A DNA stretch of 7,811 nucleotides from Thermoflexales bacterium (lineage in GTDB: Bacteria; Chloroflexota; Anaerolineae; J036; Brachytrichaceae). The position numbers and the translations under genes were made by a program. The notes under the pieces are model-generated. The model was not told where the DNA came from. It searched no databases and saw only the letters and a program-made list of their open reading frames with translations. Positions 1 to 6,449 of the stretch are shown here, piece by piece (positions within the stretch are counted from its first letter, which is position 1; every line of letters begins with the position of its first letter). The stretch is from positions 1 to 7,811 of the forward strand of contig JAGOCU010000008.1 of NCBI GenBank assembly GCA_017998555.1, given 5' to 3'.

Positions 1-1478
1 TCCTTTGGCCCGCGCCTGGCGTTGCGCGCGCGCACCTCGGCCAGCTTTGGCGCGGGGTCAATCCGTGCGTTGGACAGGATCCGCCGAAAGGGCGCCTCGA
101 GGGCGGTCGCCAGCGCGCGCGCCCCCCAGGCCAGCTCGGGGTCGGTCTCGGCCAGCTCGCCTGCGCGGTCCGAAACCGCTTGCGCCGCCGCAACCAGCCC
201 GACTCCGCCGCCGGGCAGCCAGCCCTCCTCGAGCGCGAGCGGCAGAATGCGCAGCCCCTTGTCGGCCTTCTGGCGCAGCGATGTGCGCTCGGCCTCGGTG
301 TGCGCGCCGATCTTGAGCGTGCCCAACTGGCCGATCAGGCGGGCGATTCGAAAGCGCGCGTCGTCGCGCTCGGCATCGGGCAGGGTCTTGTTGCGGGCCC
401 GCCTGGTGAGCGATTTGATGATCTTCTCGCGGGCCGCCTGGCGCCCTTCGGCCGCGACGATGACATCTTCGGTGCCGGCGAATATGCGGGTGGCCATGCC
501 GATGTCGCCTCGGCCGAGCGCTTCGAGCCGGCCGCCCGCATGCGGGGCGATGACGGTCGCGCCGGTCAGGGTGGCCAGGTCGTCAAAGTCGGCCTCGCGC
601 TGCGCCCCGGCCCGGCGCAGGTCGACGGCGACGGCCTGGATCTTCTTCTGCTGGGTGTTGGCGATGAGCGCGCCAAGCGCTTCGCCGCGCATCTCATGGG
701 CGAACAGGGCGACCCGAACCGGCGTGTCTGTGCCTTCGGGCGCGAGCTCGAGCGCAAAACGGAGCAAGGGTTCGACTTGCTCAAACCCGGTCACGTCGCC
801 GGCAAACAGGGCGACGGCGCAGTGCGTGAGCGTCGCCTTGTGGGCGGCCGCATCGGTGTAGAGGTGGGGCGACGAAATCCGCGCCTGCCAGCGCCCGCCC
901 TCGTGGTAGTCGCGCTCGATGTAGGGCGCCGCAAACTCCTCGATGTCGATGTGGGCGCCATTGCCGAGATTGTGGAACATCTCACCCAGGGCGATGCTGA
1001 GCGGTTCCTCGCCGGTCGCGGTAAGGGCCAGCCTGATCAAGTCACCATAGTCGCGGACCGGGCGAGCCTGCGTGGCGATCGAGGCCAGGGCCGCCTGCAG
1101 ACCGGCCTCCGCGCCTGCCCGCAGGCGCATTGGGTTGGCCCCCCCCGCGACGAGGCGGCGGCCTTCGCGCAGGAGGGTCTGGGCGACCACGGCTGCGGTC
1201 GCGCTGCCATCCCCGGCCCTCAGGTGCACCCGCCACACGAGCTGGCGCAGCAGCATCGCGCCCACGTCTTCGGCCCGGTCCGGGAATTGCATCATCCGGC
1301 GGGCGAGCACAGCGGCATCGCTGACGAACTCGGGCCGGTTCGCCCGGCTGGTCAGGCTTTCGCTCAGGGCATGACCCTGGCTGGGGCCGAGGGTGTAGGC
1401 GAGCAATTCGGCCAGGCGGTCAAAGCCCCGAAAAAGGGCGTCACCGGCGGCGGGGGCAAGGAGGACGGAAGGCTGCAT
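1..1478 (-). CDS. Divergent GroEL/Cpn60-like chaperonin paralogue (C-terminus beyond window)
   Basis: The frame is open for 492 codons from the ATG at 1478 to the window edge, without a stop. The protein follows the Cpn60 fold order: equatorial segment with TLGP (residues 29-32), the nucleotide-loop equivalent GDGSAT (89-94; GroEL has GDGTTT), GANPM (113-117), an apical domain with GEALGALIANT (265-275) and DLATLTGATVI (300-310), then RIARL (377-381) and EEGWLPGGG (417-425). The Asp87 equivalent (D90) and Asp52 equivalent (D54) are present, but an ungapped alignment puts K407 opposite the catalytic Asp398 of GroEL. Several apical substrate/GroES-contact positions also differ: Tyr199, Tyr203 and Phe204 align with Ile, His and Leu. 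This suggests a paralogue with altered or lost ATPase cycling rather than the housekeeping chaperonin. No groES lies next to it. The start has no clear Shine-Dalgarno; a weak -10-like TACACT (1492-1497) ends 13 bases upstream. Family assignment is firm; function is unknown. About 50 C-terminal residues are probably missing. Confidence 0.85.
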   Translation of the reverse strand, partial: MQPSVLLAPAAGDALFRGFDRLAELLAYTLGPSQGHALSESLTSRANRPEFVSDAAVLARRMMQFPDRAEDVGAMLLRQLVWRVHLRAGDGSATAAVVAQTLLREGRRLVAGGANPMRLRAGAEAGLQAALASIATQARPVRDYGDLIRLALTATGEEPLSIALGEMFHNLGNGAHIDIEEFAAPYIERDYHEGGRWQARISSPHLYTDAAAHKATLTHCAVALFAGDVTGFEQVEPLLRFALELAPEGTDTPVRVALFAHEMRGEALGALIANTQQKKIQAVAVDLRRAGAQREADFDDLATLTGATVIAPHAGGRLEALGRGDIGMATRIFAGTEDVIVAAEGRQAAREKIIKSLTRRARNKTLPDAERDDARFRIARLIGQLGTLKIGAHTEAERTSLRQKADKGLRILPLALEEGWLPGGGVGLVAAAQAVSDRAGELAETDPELAWGARALATALEAPFRRILSNARIDPAPKLAEVRARNARRGPK

Positions 1479-1525
1479 GGTTGAGATCGCAAGTGTACCG
1501 GGATATCAGGCGACGGCTACTTTTC

Positions 1526-1579
1526 TGGGAAGAGCAGGCCCCGCCCCGGCGTACGCCGGGGCGGGGCCTGCTCTTCCCA
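1526..1579. repeat. 54-bp perfect palindrome in the P450-chaperonin gap
   Basis: Positions 1526-1579 form an uninterrupted inverted repeat of two 27-base arms centred between 1552 and 1553. The tip is CCCCGGC-GTAC-GCCGGGG and the outer arms carry GGGAAGAGCAGG and its complement. It lies 26 bases after the P450 stop and 47 bases before the chaperonin-like start. In transcript orientation it would fold into a very stable hairpin, but it is followed by AGAAAAG rather than a T-run, so it is not a canonical intrinsic terminator. It may stop or stabilise the P450 transcript, or be a dispersed repeat. It shares its core with the hairpin at 4836-4903. Confidence 0.9.
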
Positions 1580-1605
1580 ACAAAACACTTTTGGCGTAAG
1601 CCAGG

Positions 1606-2826
1606 TCAGGTGTTGACCCACAGCGCGTCGACGCCGCGCAGGGCGACGTCGCGCCGCCAGCGCGGCGGGCGGGTCGGGTCGAGCGCCAGGCGCGGGAAGC
1701 GCGCCAGCAGTTGCCCCAGCGCGATGGGGATTTCCATCCGGGCCAGCGGCGCGCCCAGACAGAAGTGGATGCCAAATCCGAAGGCGCTGTGCTTGACCGC
1801 CGCGCGGTTGATGTCCAACGTATCGGGATCGGCGCACAGGGCCGGGTCGTGGTTGGCCGCCCCAATCATCCCCAGCGCGATCTGGCCGGCTTGAAGGCGC
1901 TGTCCGCCGATCTCGACCTCCTCGGTCACGCGGCGGGCGCTGCGCTGGACCGAGGTGTCGTAGCGCAGCAGTTCCTCGAGCGCTTCGGGCACGCGCGCGG
2001 GCTCGGCTCGGAGTTGGGCGAGCTGGGCGGGGTGGCGCAGCAGCGCGATCAGCCCATTGCACAGGGCGTGAGTGGTGGTCTCGTGCCCGGCGACAAACAG
2101 CGTGACGCAGGTGGAGACCAGCTCGTCGTCGCTGAGGGCGTCGCCCTGCTCACGGGCGGCCATGAGGTGACTGAGCACATCGACCTGCGGGTGGCGGCGA
2201 TGATCCTCGATGAGATCGGCGAGATAGGCGCGGAAGTCGGCCAGTCCGCGCTGGGTGGCGAGAGTGATTTGGGGATCGGGCTGGCCCGGCCGGGCGTGCA
2301 GGTTATTGACGTCAAACGCCCACTTGCGCAGCAGGTCGCGATCCGACGCCGGGGCGCCCAGCATGACGGCGATGATGGTCGCCGGCAGCGGATACGCCAG
2401 GGCCTCCATGACGTCGAAGGTTGGCTTGCCCGCCACCGCGTCGAGCAGCTCGGCCGTCATCGCCTCGAACTTCGGGCGCAGCGACTCGATCAGGCTTGGG
2501 GCGAAGGACTTGCTGACCAGGGCCCGCAGCCGGGTGTGATCGGGCGGGTCGGAGTGGGTGAGCCCGACCGAGTAGTGCCGGCGCAGCAGGCCGACCTCGC
2601 TGCGGACAGGCTCGGGCAGCCGATCGAGTTGGGCCGACACGCGTCCGTGGCTGGAAAACGTCCTGGGGTCACGATGGATGGCGACCACATCCGCATGGCG
2701 GGTGAGCACCCAGGCGTTCCAGGCCGCGCACCAATAGACGGGCGCCTCCTCGCGCAGACGCCGGTAGACCGGGTATGGGTTTTCGAAGAACTCGGGCGAG
2801 CCGAGCAGCGTGTCGAAGTCAGGCAT
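1606..2826 (-). CDS. Cytochrome P450
   Basis: A 406-residue protein, the usual length of a soluble bacterial P450, with all defining motifs. The I-helix oxygen-activation motif is AGHETT (residues 246-251), the K-helix ExxR is E285-L-L-R288, and the heme-binding loop is FGFGIHFCLG with C356 as the thiolate ligand. There is no N-terminal membrane anchor, which fits a cytoplasmic class I enzyme that receives electrons from ferredoxin and reductase. The family inserts one oxygen atom from O2 into an organic substrate; the substrate cannot be read from sequence. No ferredoxin or reductase gene is adjacent. The ATG at 2826 starts MPDFDTLL, close to the normal N-terminus of such enzymes, but no strong Shine-Dalgarno precedes it. 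The gene follows the permease gene by 135 bases containing a long hairpin, so it may or may not be co-transcribed with the importer. No obvious promoter is visible in that gap. Confidence 0.95.
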   Translation of the reverse strand: MPDFDTLLGSPEFFENPYPVYRRLREEAPVYWCAAWNAWVLTRHADVVAIHRDPRTFSSHGRVSAQLDRLPEPVRSEVGLLRRHYSVGLTHSDPPDHTRLRALVSKSFAPSLIESLRPKFEAMTAELLDAVAGKPTFDVMEALAYPLPATIIAVMLGAPASDRDLLRKWAFDVNNLHARPGQPDPQITLATQRGLADFRAYLADLIEDHRRHPQVDVLSHLMAAREQGDALSDDELVSTCVTLFVAGHETTTHALCNGLIALLRHPAQLAQLRAEPARVPEALEELLRYDTSVQRSARRVTEEVEIGGQRLQAGQIALGMIGAANHDPALCADPDTLDINRAAVKHSAFGFGIHFCLGAPLARMEIPIALGQLLARFPRLALDPTRPPRWRRDVALRGVDALWVNT

Positions 2827-2846
2827 GCGCAGAACTCAAAATGCGT

Positions 2847-2865
2847 CGGGACACATCTCGTCCCG
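2847..2865 (-). promoter_or_regulatory. Small hairpin in the P450 leader
   Basis: CGGGAC (2847-2852) and GTCCCG (2860-2865) form a perfect 6-bp stem with a 7-base loop, 20 bases upstream of the P450 start codon. It sits where a leader structure could affect translation, but a stem this short can arise by chance in GC-rich DNA. Confidence 0.25.
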
Positions 2866-2875
2866 GTCGCGGCTA

Positions 2876-2943
2876 TTCAACAGAAGAAAGGAAGAAGGAA
2901 GGGTGCCGGTCTTTTTCCTTCGTTCTTCCCTTCTTCTGTTGAA
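2876..2943. repeat. Long purine/pyrimidine inverted repeat between permease and P450 genes
   Basis: The arms 2876-2903 and 2916-2943 pair over 28 positions with two mismatches (2889/2930 and 2897/2922) and a G-T pair at the inner end, leaving a 12-base loop. The outer 13 bp are perfect (TTCAACAGAAGAA and complement). The 5' arm is almost all purine and the 3' arm almost all pyrimidine, unlike the surrounding GC-rich DNA. It starts 18 bases after the second permease stop and ends 49 bases before the P450 start. A terminator, an mRNA-stabilising hairpin or an inserted repeat are all possible; no T-run follows it in the transcribed direction. Confidence 0.85.
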
Positions 2944-2961
2944 ACCGAGATTGGCGGTGAG

Positions 2962-3903
2962 CTATCGTCCGCCGAAGCCCGTGGTCGCGATGCCTTCGAC
3001 AAAGTAACGTTGGGCGATGACGAACAGGATGATCATGGGAATGACCATGACGGTCGAGGCGGCAAAGACCAACTCCCACTGCGAGTTGTAGGTGTCGTTG
3101 AATGCCCGCAGCGCCATCGACAAGACCCAGTTGTCCTTGTTGTTCAGAAAGATCACCGGCTCGAGATAGCTGTTGTAGTGCTGAAAGAGGGCGAACACGG
3201 CGACGCTGACGGTCGCGGGCTTGGCCAGCGGGAGCAGGATCTTCCAGAAGATCGCCCAGCGGCTCGCCCCGTCCATCACGGCCGCCTCTTCGAGCTCCAT
3301 CGGGATGCCCTTGAAGAACTGGCGCATGAGGAACACGTACAGGCCGGTCCCCGCCAGCCAGAACGGCACGATCAGCGGGAGCGGCGTGTCAAGCCAGGTC
3401 GGACGATTGATCCAGGGGAAGATATTGAGCAGTTCGTTGCTGAATTTCGCCGCTTCGTTGGCGCCCAGCATGGGCAGGTTGCGGAAGATGATGAAGCGCG
3501 GAATCAACATCACGATATCGGGCAGCAGCGTGGTCGCCATCATCAGCGCGAACAGGATATCGCGCCCGGGAAAGCGGATGCGGGCAAGGCTGTAGCCGAC
3601 GGCGGCCGATGACAGCACCGCGCCGAGCACGGCCAGGCCGGTGATGACAAACGTGTTGAAGGCGAAGCGCAGCATCGGCAGGGCCGGCGAGTTGAAGACC
3701 TCGACGTAATTGCGCCAGCGCGGTTCCGCCGGGATCCACACGATGGGGTTGGCGAAGATCTCGGTGCTGGACTTCAGGGATGACGACACCATCCACAGCG
3801 TCGGCACGAGGAACGAGAACACCGCGATCGACAACACGATCTGCAGGACGCCCAGGCCAATGTTCTCCTTGATCTGGCGGGGGGTGAGCTTTGCTTTTGT
3901 CAT
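2962..3903 (-). CDS. Carbohydrate ABC transporter permease, MalG type
   Basis: A 313-residue inner-membrane protein of the binding-protein-dependent permease family. It forms the translocation pore with the permease encoded just upstream. Hydrophobic segments begin at about residues 17-39 and continue through six expected helices. The cytoplasmic EAA loop that docks the ATPase is EEAAVMDGASRW...LPLAKP (205-229), close to the MalG/UgpE consensus. The ATG at 3903 is chosen because it overlaps the preceding stop as ATGA, a classic coupling arrangement; a GTG at 3921 would add six residues lying inside the upstream gene. The stretch at about 149-172, between NLPMLG and TPLPLIVP, is longer than the short loop I expect in MalG proteins. 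The imported substrate is unknown; a sugar, oligosaccharide or polyol is the family default. Confidence 0.93.
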   Translation of the reverse strand: MTKAKLTPRQIKENIGLGVLQIVLSIAVFSFLVPTLWMVSSSLKSSTEIFANPIVWIPAEPRWRNYVEVFNSPALPMLRFAFNTFVITGLAVLGAVLSSAAVGYSLARIRFPGRDILFALMMATTLLPDIVMLIPRFIIFRNLPMLGANEAAKFSNELLNIFPWINRPTWLDTPLPLIVPFWLAGTGLYVFLMRQFFKGIPMELEEAAVMDGASRWAIFWKILLPLAKPATVSVAVFALFQHYNSYLEPVIFLNNKDNWVLSMALRAFNDTYNSQWELVFAASTVMVIPMIILFVIAQRYFVEGIATTGFGGR

Positions 3904-4808
3904 TGCTCGTAATACACCCACTTGCGCGAGGTGATGAATTGCACGAGGGTCAGCCCGAGGACGATGACGAACAGTTCCCAGGCCAGGGCGCTGGCATAGC
4001 CCATGTTGAAGAACCTGAACCCCTGGCGGTAGATGTTAAGCACAACGAAGAGCGTCGAGTTTTCGGGCCCGCCCTCGGTCATGATATCGGCCGGAATCCA
4101 GGACTGGAAGGAGTTGATCAGGGCGATGATCGAGTTGTACAGAATCAGCGGGGTCATGAGCGGAACGGTGACCGAGATCACCTGGCGCAGCTTGCCGGCC
4201 CCGTCGATGCTGGCCGCCTCCAGCAGCGACGCCGGGATGTTGCCCAACCCGGCGATAAAGATCACCATCATGCGCCCGATGCTCCAGAACGACATGAAGA
4301 TGAAGGCCGGTTTGACCAGGTTGGTGTCGGACAGCCATTTCTGGGGCGGCACGCCAAAGATGCCCATCAGATTGTTCATGATCCCGCTGTCCGGATGAAA
4401 GACGCGCTGCCACACGACGGCGCTGGCGACGACCGGGATGATGATCGGCAGATAGAACCCGGCGCGATAGAATTCCTTGAATCGGATGCGCTGGGTGAGC
4501 GCAAGCGCAAGCAGGAATGCGATGACGAGCTGGAACGGCACAGCGAACACTGTATAGAAGGCGCTGTTGTAGAGGCTCTTGAGCGCAAGTTCGTCGGTGA
4601 GGGCCTTCTGAATGTTACCGAAGCCGACAAACACAGGCTCGCCGATGAGGTCCCACTTCTGCAGGGCCAGCCAGGCCGAATAGCCCATCGGGAAGAGGAA
4701 GAAGACGAGAAAACCGATGATGAAGGGCAGGGCGAATAGATAGCCGTCCAGCCATTCGCGGAGCTGCACGCGGGTGGGCGCACGGAAGAAGGAAGAGGTT
4801 GTTGCCAT
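3900..4808 (-). CDS. Carbohydrate ABC transporter permease, MalF/UgpA type
   Basis: A 302-residue polytopic membrane protein, partner of the MalG-type permease. The first helix is at about residues 23-45, and further helices include 115-134, 168-188 and 275-292. The EAA motif EAASIDGAGKLRQ...VPLMTP occupies 197-220 and is followed by the MTEGGPENST segment (243-252), which is typical of this permease subfamily. The ATG at 4808 gives MATTSS; a TTG at 4823 is also in frame, but it is a poorer codon with no better ribosome binding site (AGGA sits only 2 bases before the ATG). The stop overlaps the next permease start by 4 bases. Its start lies 164 bases after the binding-protein stop, across two hairpins. 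No ATPase gene occurs in the cluster. Confidence 0.93.
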   Translation of the reverse strand: MATTSSFFRAPTRVQLREWLDGYLFALPFIIGFLVFFLFPMGYSAWLALQKWDLIGEPVFVGFGNIQKALTDELALKSLYNSAFYTVFAVPFQLVIAFLLALALTQRIRFKEFYRAGFYLPIIIPVVASAVVWQRVFHPDSGIMNNLMGIFGVPPQKWLSDTNLVKPAFIFMSFWSIGRMMVIFIAGLGNIPASLLEAASIDGAGKLRQVISVTVPLMTPLILYNSIIALINSFQSWIPADIMTEGGPENSTLFVVLNIYRQGFRFFNMGYASALAWELFVIVLGLTLVQFITSRKWVYYEQ

Positions 4809-4835
4809 AGTCCTGAACCCCAAGAACCACGAAGT

Positions 4836-4903
4836 AGGCAGATTTCCCGAGACGATATCCCCGCCCCGGCACGCGCCGGGGATATCGTCTCGGGAAGCTG
4901 CCT
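4836..4903. repeat. Long inverted repeat between binding-protein and permease genes, core shared with 1526-1579
   Basis: Arms 4844-4863 and 4877-4896 are perfectly complementary over 20 bp. The pairing resumes outside a small internal loop as AGGCAG (4836-4841) with CTGCCT (4898-4903). The tip can also fold as CCCCGGC-ACGC-GCCGGGG (4864-4881), leaving CCCCG as a bulge. The string CCCCGCCCCGGC, four variable bases and GCCGGGG is also present at the centre of the palindrome at 1526-1579, while the flanking arms are unrelated. No T-run follows in the transcribed direction. It may attenuate read-through from the binding-protein gene into the permeases or protect the upstream mRNA from 3' exonucleases. 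Confidence 0.88.
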
Positions 4904-4916
4904 TGCCGTATGCGAG

Positions 4917-4942
4917 GAGGGGCGCACATCCGTGCGCCCCTC
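4917..4942 (-). terminator. 11-bp hairpin just after the binding-protein gene (attenuator or mRNA stabiliser)
   Basis: GAGGGGCGCAC (4917-4927) and GTGCGCCCCTC (4932-4942) form a perfect 11-bp stem with a 4-base loop, 30 bases past the binding-protein stop. In the transcribed (minus) direction the stem is followed by CTCGCAT, not a T-run, so complete intrinsic termination is doubtful. TTT follows only on the plus strand, where no gene is present. The position directly after a binding-protein gene and before its permeases is the usual place for a partial terminator or stabilising hairpin. Confidence 0.55.
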
Positions 4943-4972
4943 TTTACTGCAACTTGCGTCTGTCGGACGCGG

Positions 4973-6367
4973 CTATTTGTTGGCGGCCCAGTACTCGTCG
5001 AGCATTTTGTTGAGCTTGGCGTCGACATCCGCCAGAACTTCGCTCGCCTTCTTGGTCCCGGCAACCATCGGATCATAGGCGGTCGGCTTGACGACCTCGG
5101 CCCACATCTTCGAGCGGGGAACGCCGCTGACGACGTCGAGCTGGGTGTTCTTGTTGGCCTCGATGAAGGCTTTGCCGTTCTTGACTCCGAAACCGGCGTC
5201 GGCGACGGTCGGAATCCACCAGTCGTTGACGAGCTTCTGAATGCTCGGGATGCGGCCGGTGTTTGTCGCGTAGATCTTCTGGCCTTCCTCGCCGCTGAAG
5301 TAGTTCGCCAGCGACCAGCCCCCCTCGATGTTGTTGGTCTTGAGCACGGCGATGCCTTCGGCCCAGCCGCGATGCGGGCGGCTGCCGTCGGCCTGCTTCG
5401 GCATGAGGACGACGTCGAATTCGACGTTCTTCTTGTCGTCGCGCAGCTTCTGCGAGTTCATCGATGGGAAGAACCACGGGCCGTCGTAGCGCATCGCGGT
5501 GTTGCCCGTCTGGATCTGGTTGGCCCCGCCGGTCATGTCGGCCGATGTCGGGGCGATCTTGTCTTTGTAGGCCCAGTCGACGACGACCTGCTGCAGCACC
5601 GCGGCGATTTCGGGCTGATTGAACTGAGCCTTCTTGGGATCCATGATGCTGTCGAACTCGGTCTTGCCGGTGGCGCGAATCCAGTGGATGTCGCGGTACC
5701 AGTTGTTGTTCGGCTGTATGCCCCACATCTTCTTGGCCGGGTTCGTCAGTTTGCGGGCGATGTCGATGAACTGGTCATAGGTCCAGTCATCGGTCGGGAA
5801 CGGGACACCAGCCTCCAGGAAGGGCTTCTTGGCGTAGTACATCAGCATCGTGGCGAGCTGCATCGGGACCATGTAGCGCTTGCCCTTGCGAATGGTGCTG
5901 TCATTCATCGACTTGAGATCGGGATAGGCTGCCTCAGCCTTGTCGCGCTTGATCAAGTCGTCGATCGGCGCCAGCACGCCCTTGTCGGCATAGACCTGCC
6001 ACTCCCAGCCCTGGAAGGACGCGACCTGGGGCGGTGTCCCGCCCGCGATCGAGGTCTGCAGCTTCGGATAGAAGTTGTTGCCTGGATCGGTGATCGGCGT
6101 CACCGTCAGTTGGACATCGGGATTTTTCTGCAGATAGGTCTTCTGCAAAGTCTCCCACGAGGCAATGTCGCCGGTGTCGCCCCACGCAAGGAATTCAACC
6201 TTGCCTGAGACTTTCGCGGGTGCGGCTGGGACGGGAGCGTTGGTCGCTGCCGGGGCGGCTGGCGCGGCGCCGGCGCAACTGGCCAACGCAACGGCGGCGG
6301 CGCCCTGGCCCGTCAGAACCAGGAACTTGCGCCGCGAGAGCACGGGCATCGTCATCTTGGACTTCAT
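4973..6367 (-). CDS. Extracellular solute-binding lipoprotein of a carbohydrate ABC importer (family 1)
   Basis: A 464-residue precursor. The N-terminus has a twin-arginine signal (SRRKFLVLTG, residues 11-20), a hydrophobic stretch and a lipobox LASC with C31 as the likely lipidated cysteine, then an Ala/Pro-rich linker to about residue 52. The mature part starts KVEFLAWGD and shows the family-1 pattern: SIAGGTPPQVASF, then YADKGVLAPIDDLIKRD, YAKKPFLEAGV, DDWTYDQF and NTGRIPS. It would capture the substrate outside the membrane and deliver it to the two permeases encoded downstream. Export through Tat implies folding before secretion. The ATG at 6367 is supported by AGGAG 9 bases upstream; Met5 and Met7 are alternatives that would also keep the signal. 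The gene is preceded by its own promoter and possible operator. The ligand is unknown; the mature domain is rich in aromatic residues (several Trp), as is common in sugar-binding sites. Confidence 0.95.
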   Translation of the reverse strand: MKSKMTMPVLSRRKFLVLTGQGAAAVALASCAGAAPAAPAATNAPVPAAPAKVSGKVEFLAWGDTGDIASWETLQKTYLQKNPDVQLTVTPITDPGNNFYPKLQTSIAGGTPPQVASFQGWEWQVYADKGVLAPIDDLIKRDKAEAAYPDLKSMNDSTIRKGKRYMVPMQLATMLMYYAKKPFLEAGVPFPTDDWTYDQFIDIARKLTNPAKKMWGIQPNNNWYRDIHWIRATGKTEFDSIMDPKKAQFNQPEIAAVLQQVVVDWAYKDKIAPTSADMTGGANQIQTGNTAMRYDGPWFFPSMNSQKLRDDKKNVEFDVVLMPKQADGSRPHRGWAEGIAVLKTNNIEGGWSLANYFSGEEGQKIYATNTGRIPSIQKLVNDWWIPTVADAGFGVKNGKAFIEANKNTQLDVVSGVPRSKMWAEVVKPTAYDPMVAGTKKASEVLADVDAKLNKMLDEYWAANK

Positions 6368-6376
6368 GAAATGCTT

Positions 6377-6381
6377 CTCCT
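6377..6381 (-). promoter_or_regulatory. Ribosome binding site of the binding-protein gene
   Basis: AGGAG on the minus strand, 9 bases before the ATG at 6367. It is the only strong Shine-Dalgarno in the window and fixes the start of the binding-protein gene. The other genes have weak or no such sites. Confidence 0.8.
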
Positions 6382-6422
6382 ATTTGGATTTGGTGCTGGT
6401 GCCCGCACAATCTCGCGAGCCC

Positions 6423-6446
6423 GGCATAGGCAATTACGCCAATACC
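6423..6446. promoter_or_regulatory. Candidate operator over the importer transcription start
   Basis: The half-sites GGCATAGGC (6423-6431) and GCCAATACC (6438-6446) are inverted copies matching at 7 of 9 positions, with a 6-base centre. The dyad begins 3 bases downstream of the -10 box and covers the predicted start of transcription, a standard repressor position. It does not resemble the CGNTNNCG-centred LacI-type operators I know. The regulator is not encoded in the window. Confidence 0.45.
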
Positions 6447-6449
6447 TGG

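Noticed and set aside
180..1484. Long plus-strand open frame of about 434 codons
   Set aside because: It is antisense to the Cpn60-like gene, whose frame shows clear family motifs along its whole length. The plus-strand translation has no recognisable domain and reflects GC-rich codon positions.
1492..1497. TACACT as a -10 box for the chaperonin-like gene
   Set aside because: Only a 3-of-6 match to a -35 hexamer can be found at the right distance, so it is mentioned in the gene entry but not called as a promoter.
1517..2062. Minus-strand frame overlapping the P450 3' end and running through the palindrome
   Set aside because: Low-complexity Arg/Pro/Ala translation out of frame with the P450. 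The part over the palindrome only translates the repeat.
1711..3612. Plus-strand open frame of about 633 codons
   Set aside because: It crosses the P450 gene, an intergenic hairpin and most of a permease gene on the other strand. All of these have strong motif support, and the plus-strand product looks like none.
1526..4903. The three long hairpins as a CRISPR array or tRNA-like genes
   Set aside because: They are kilobases apart, not regularly spaced, lack spacers, and have no cloverleaf or anticodon arrangement.
3891..6208. Plus-strand open frames opposite the permease and binding-protein genes
   Set aside because: Acidic, His/Arg-rich translations without motifs, mirroring well-supported membrane and binding-protein genes; typical antisense shadows in high-GC DNA.
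6412..6419. CTCGCGAG 8-bp palindrome in the importer leader
   Set aside because: Too short to distinguish from chance in GC-rich DNA and not placed at the promoter; the 6423-6446 dyad is the better operator candidate.
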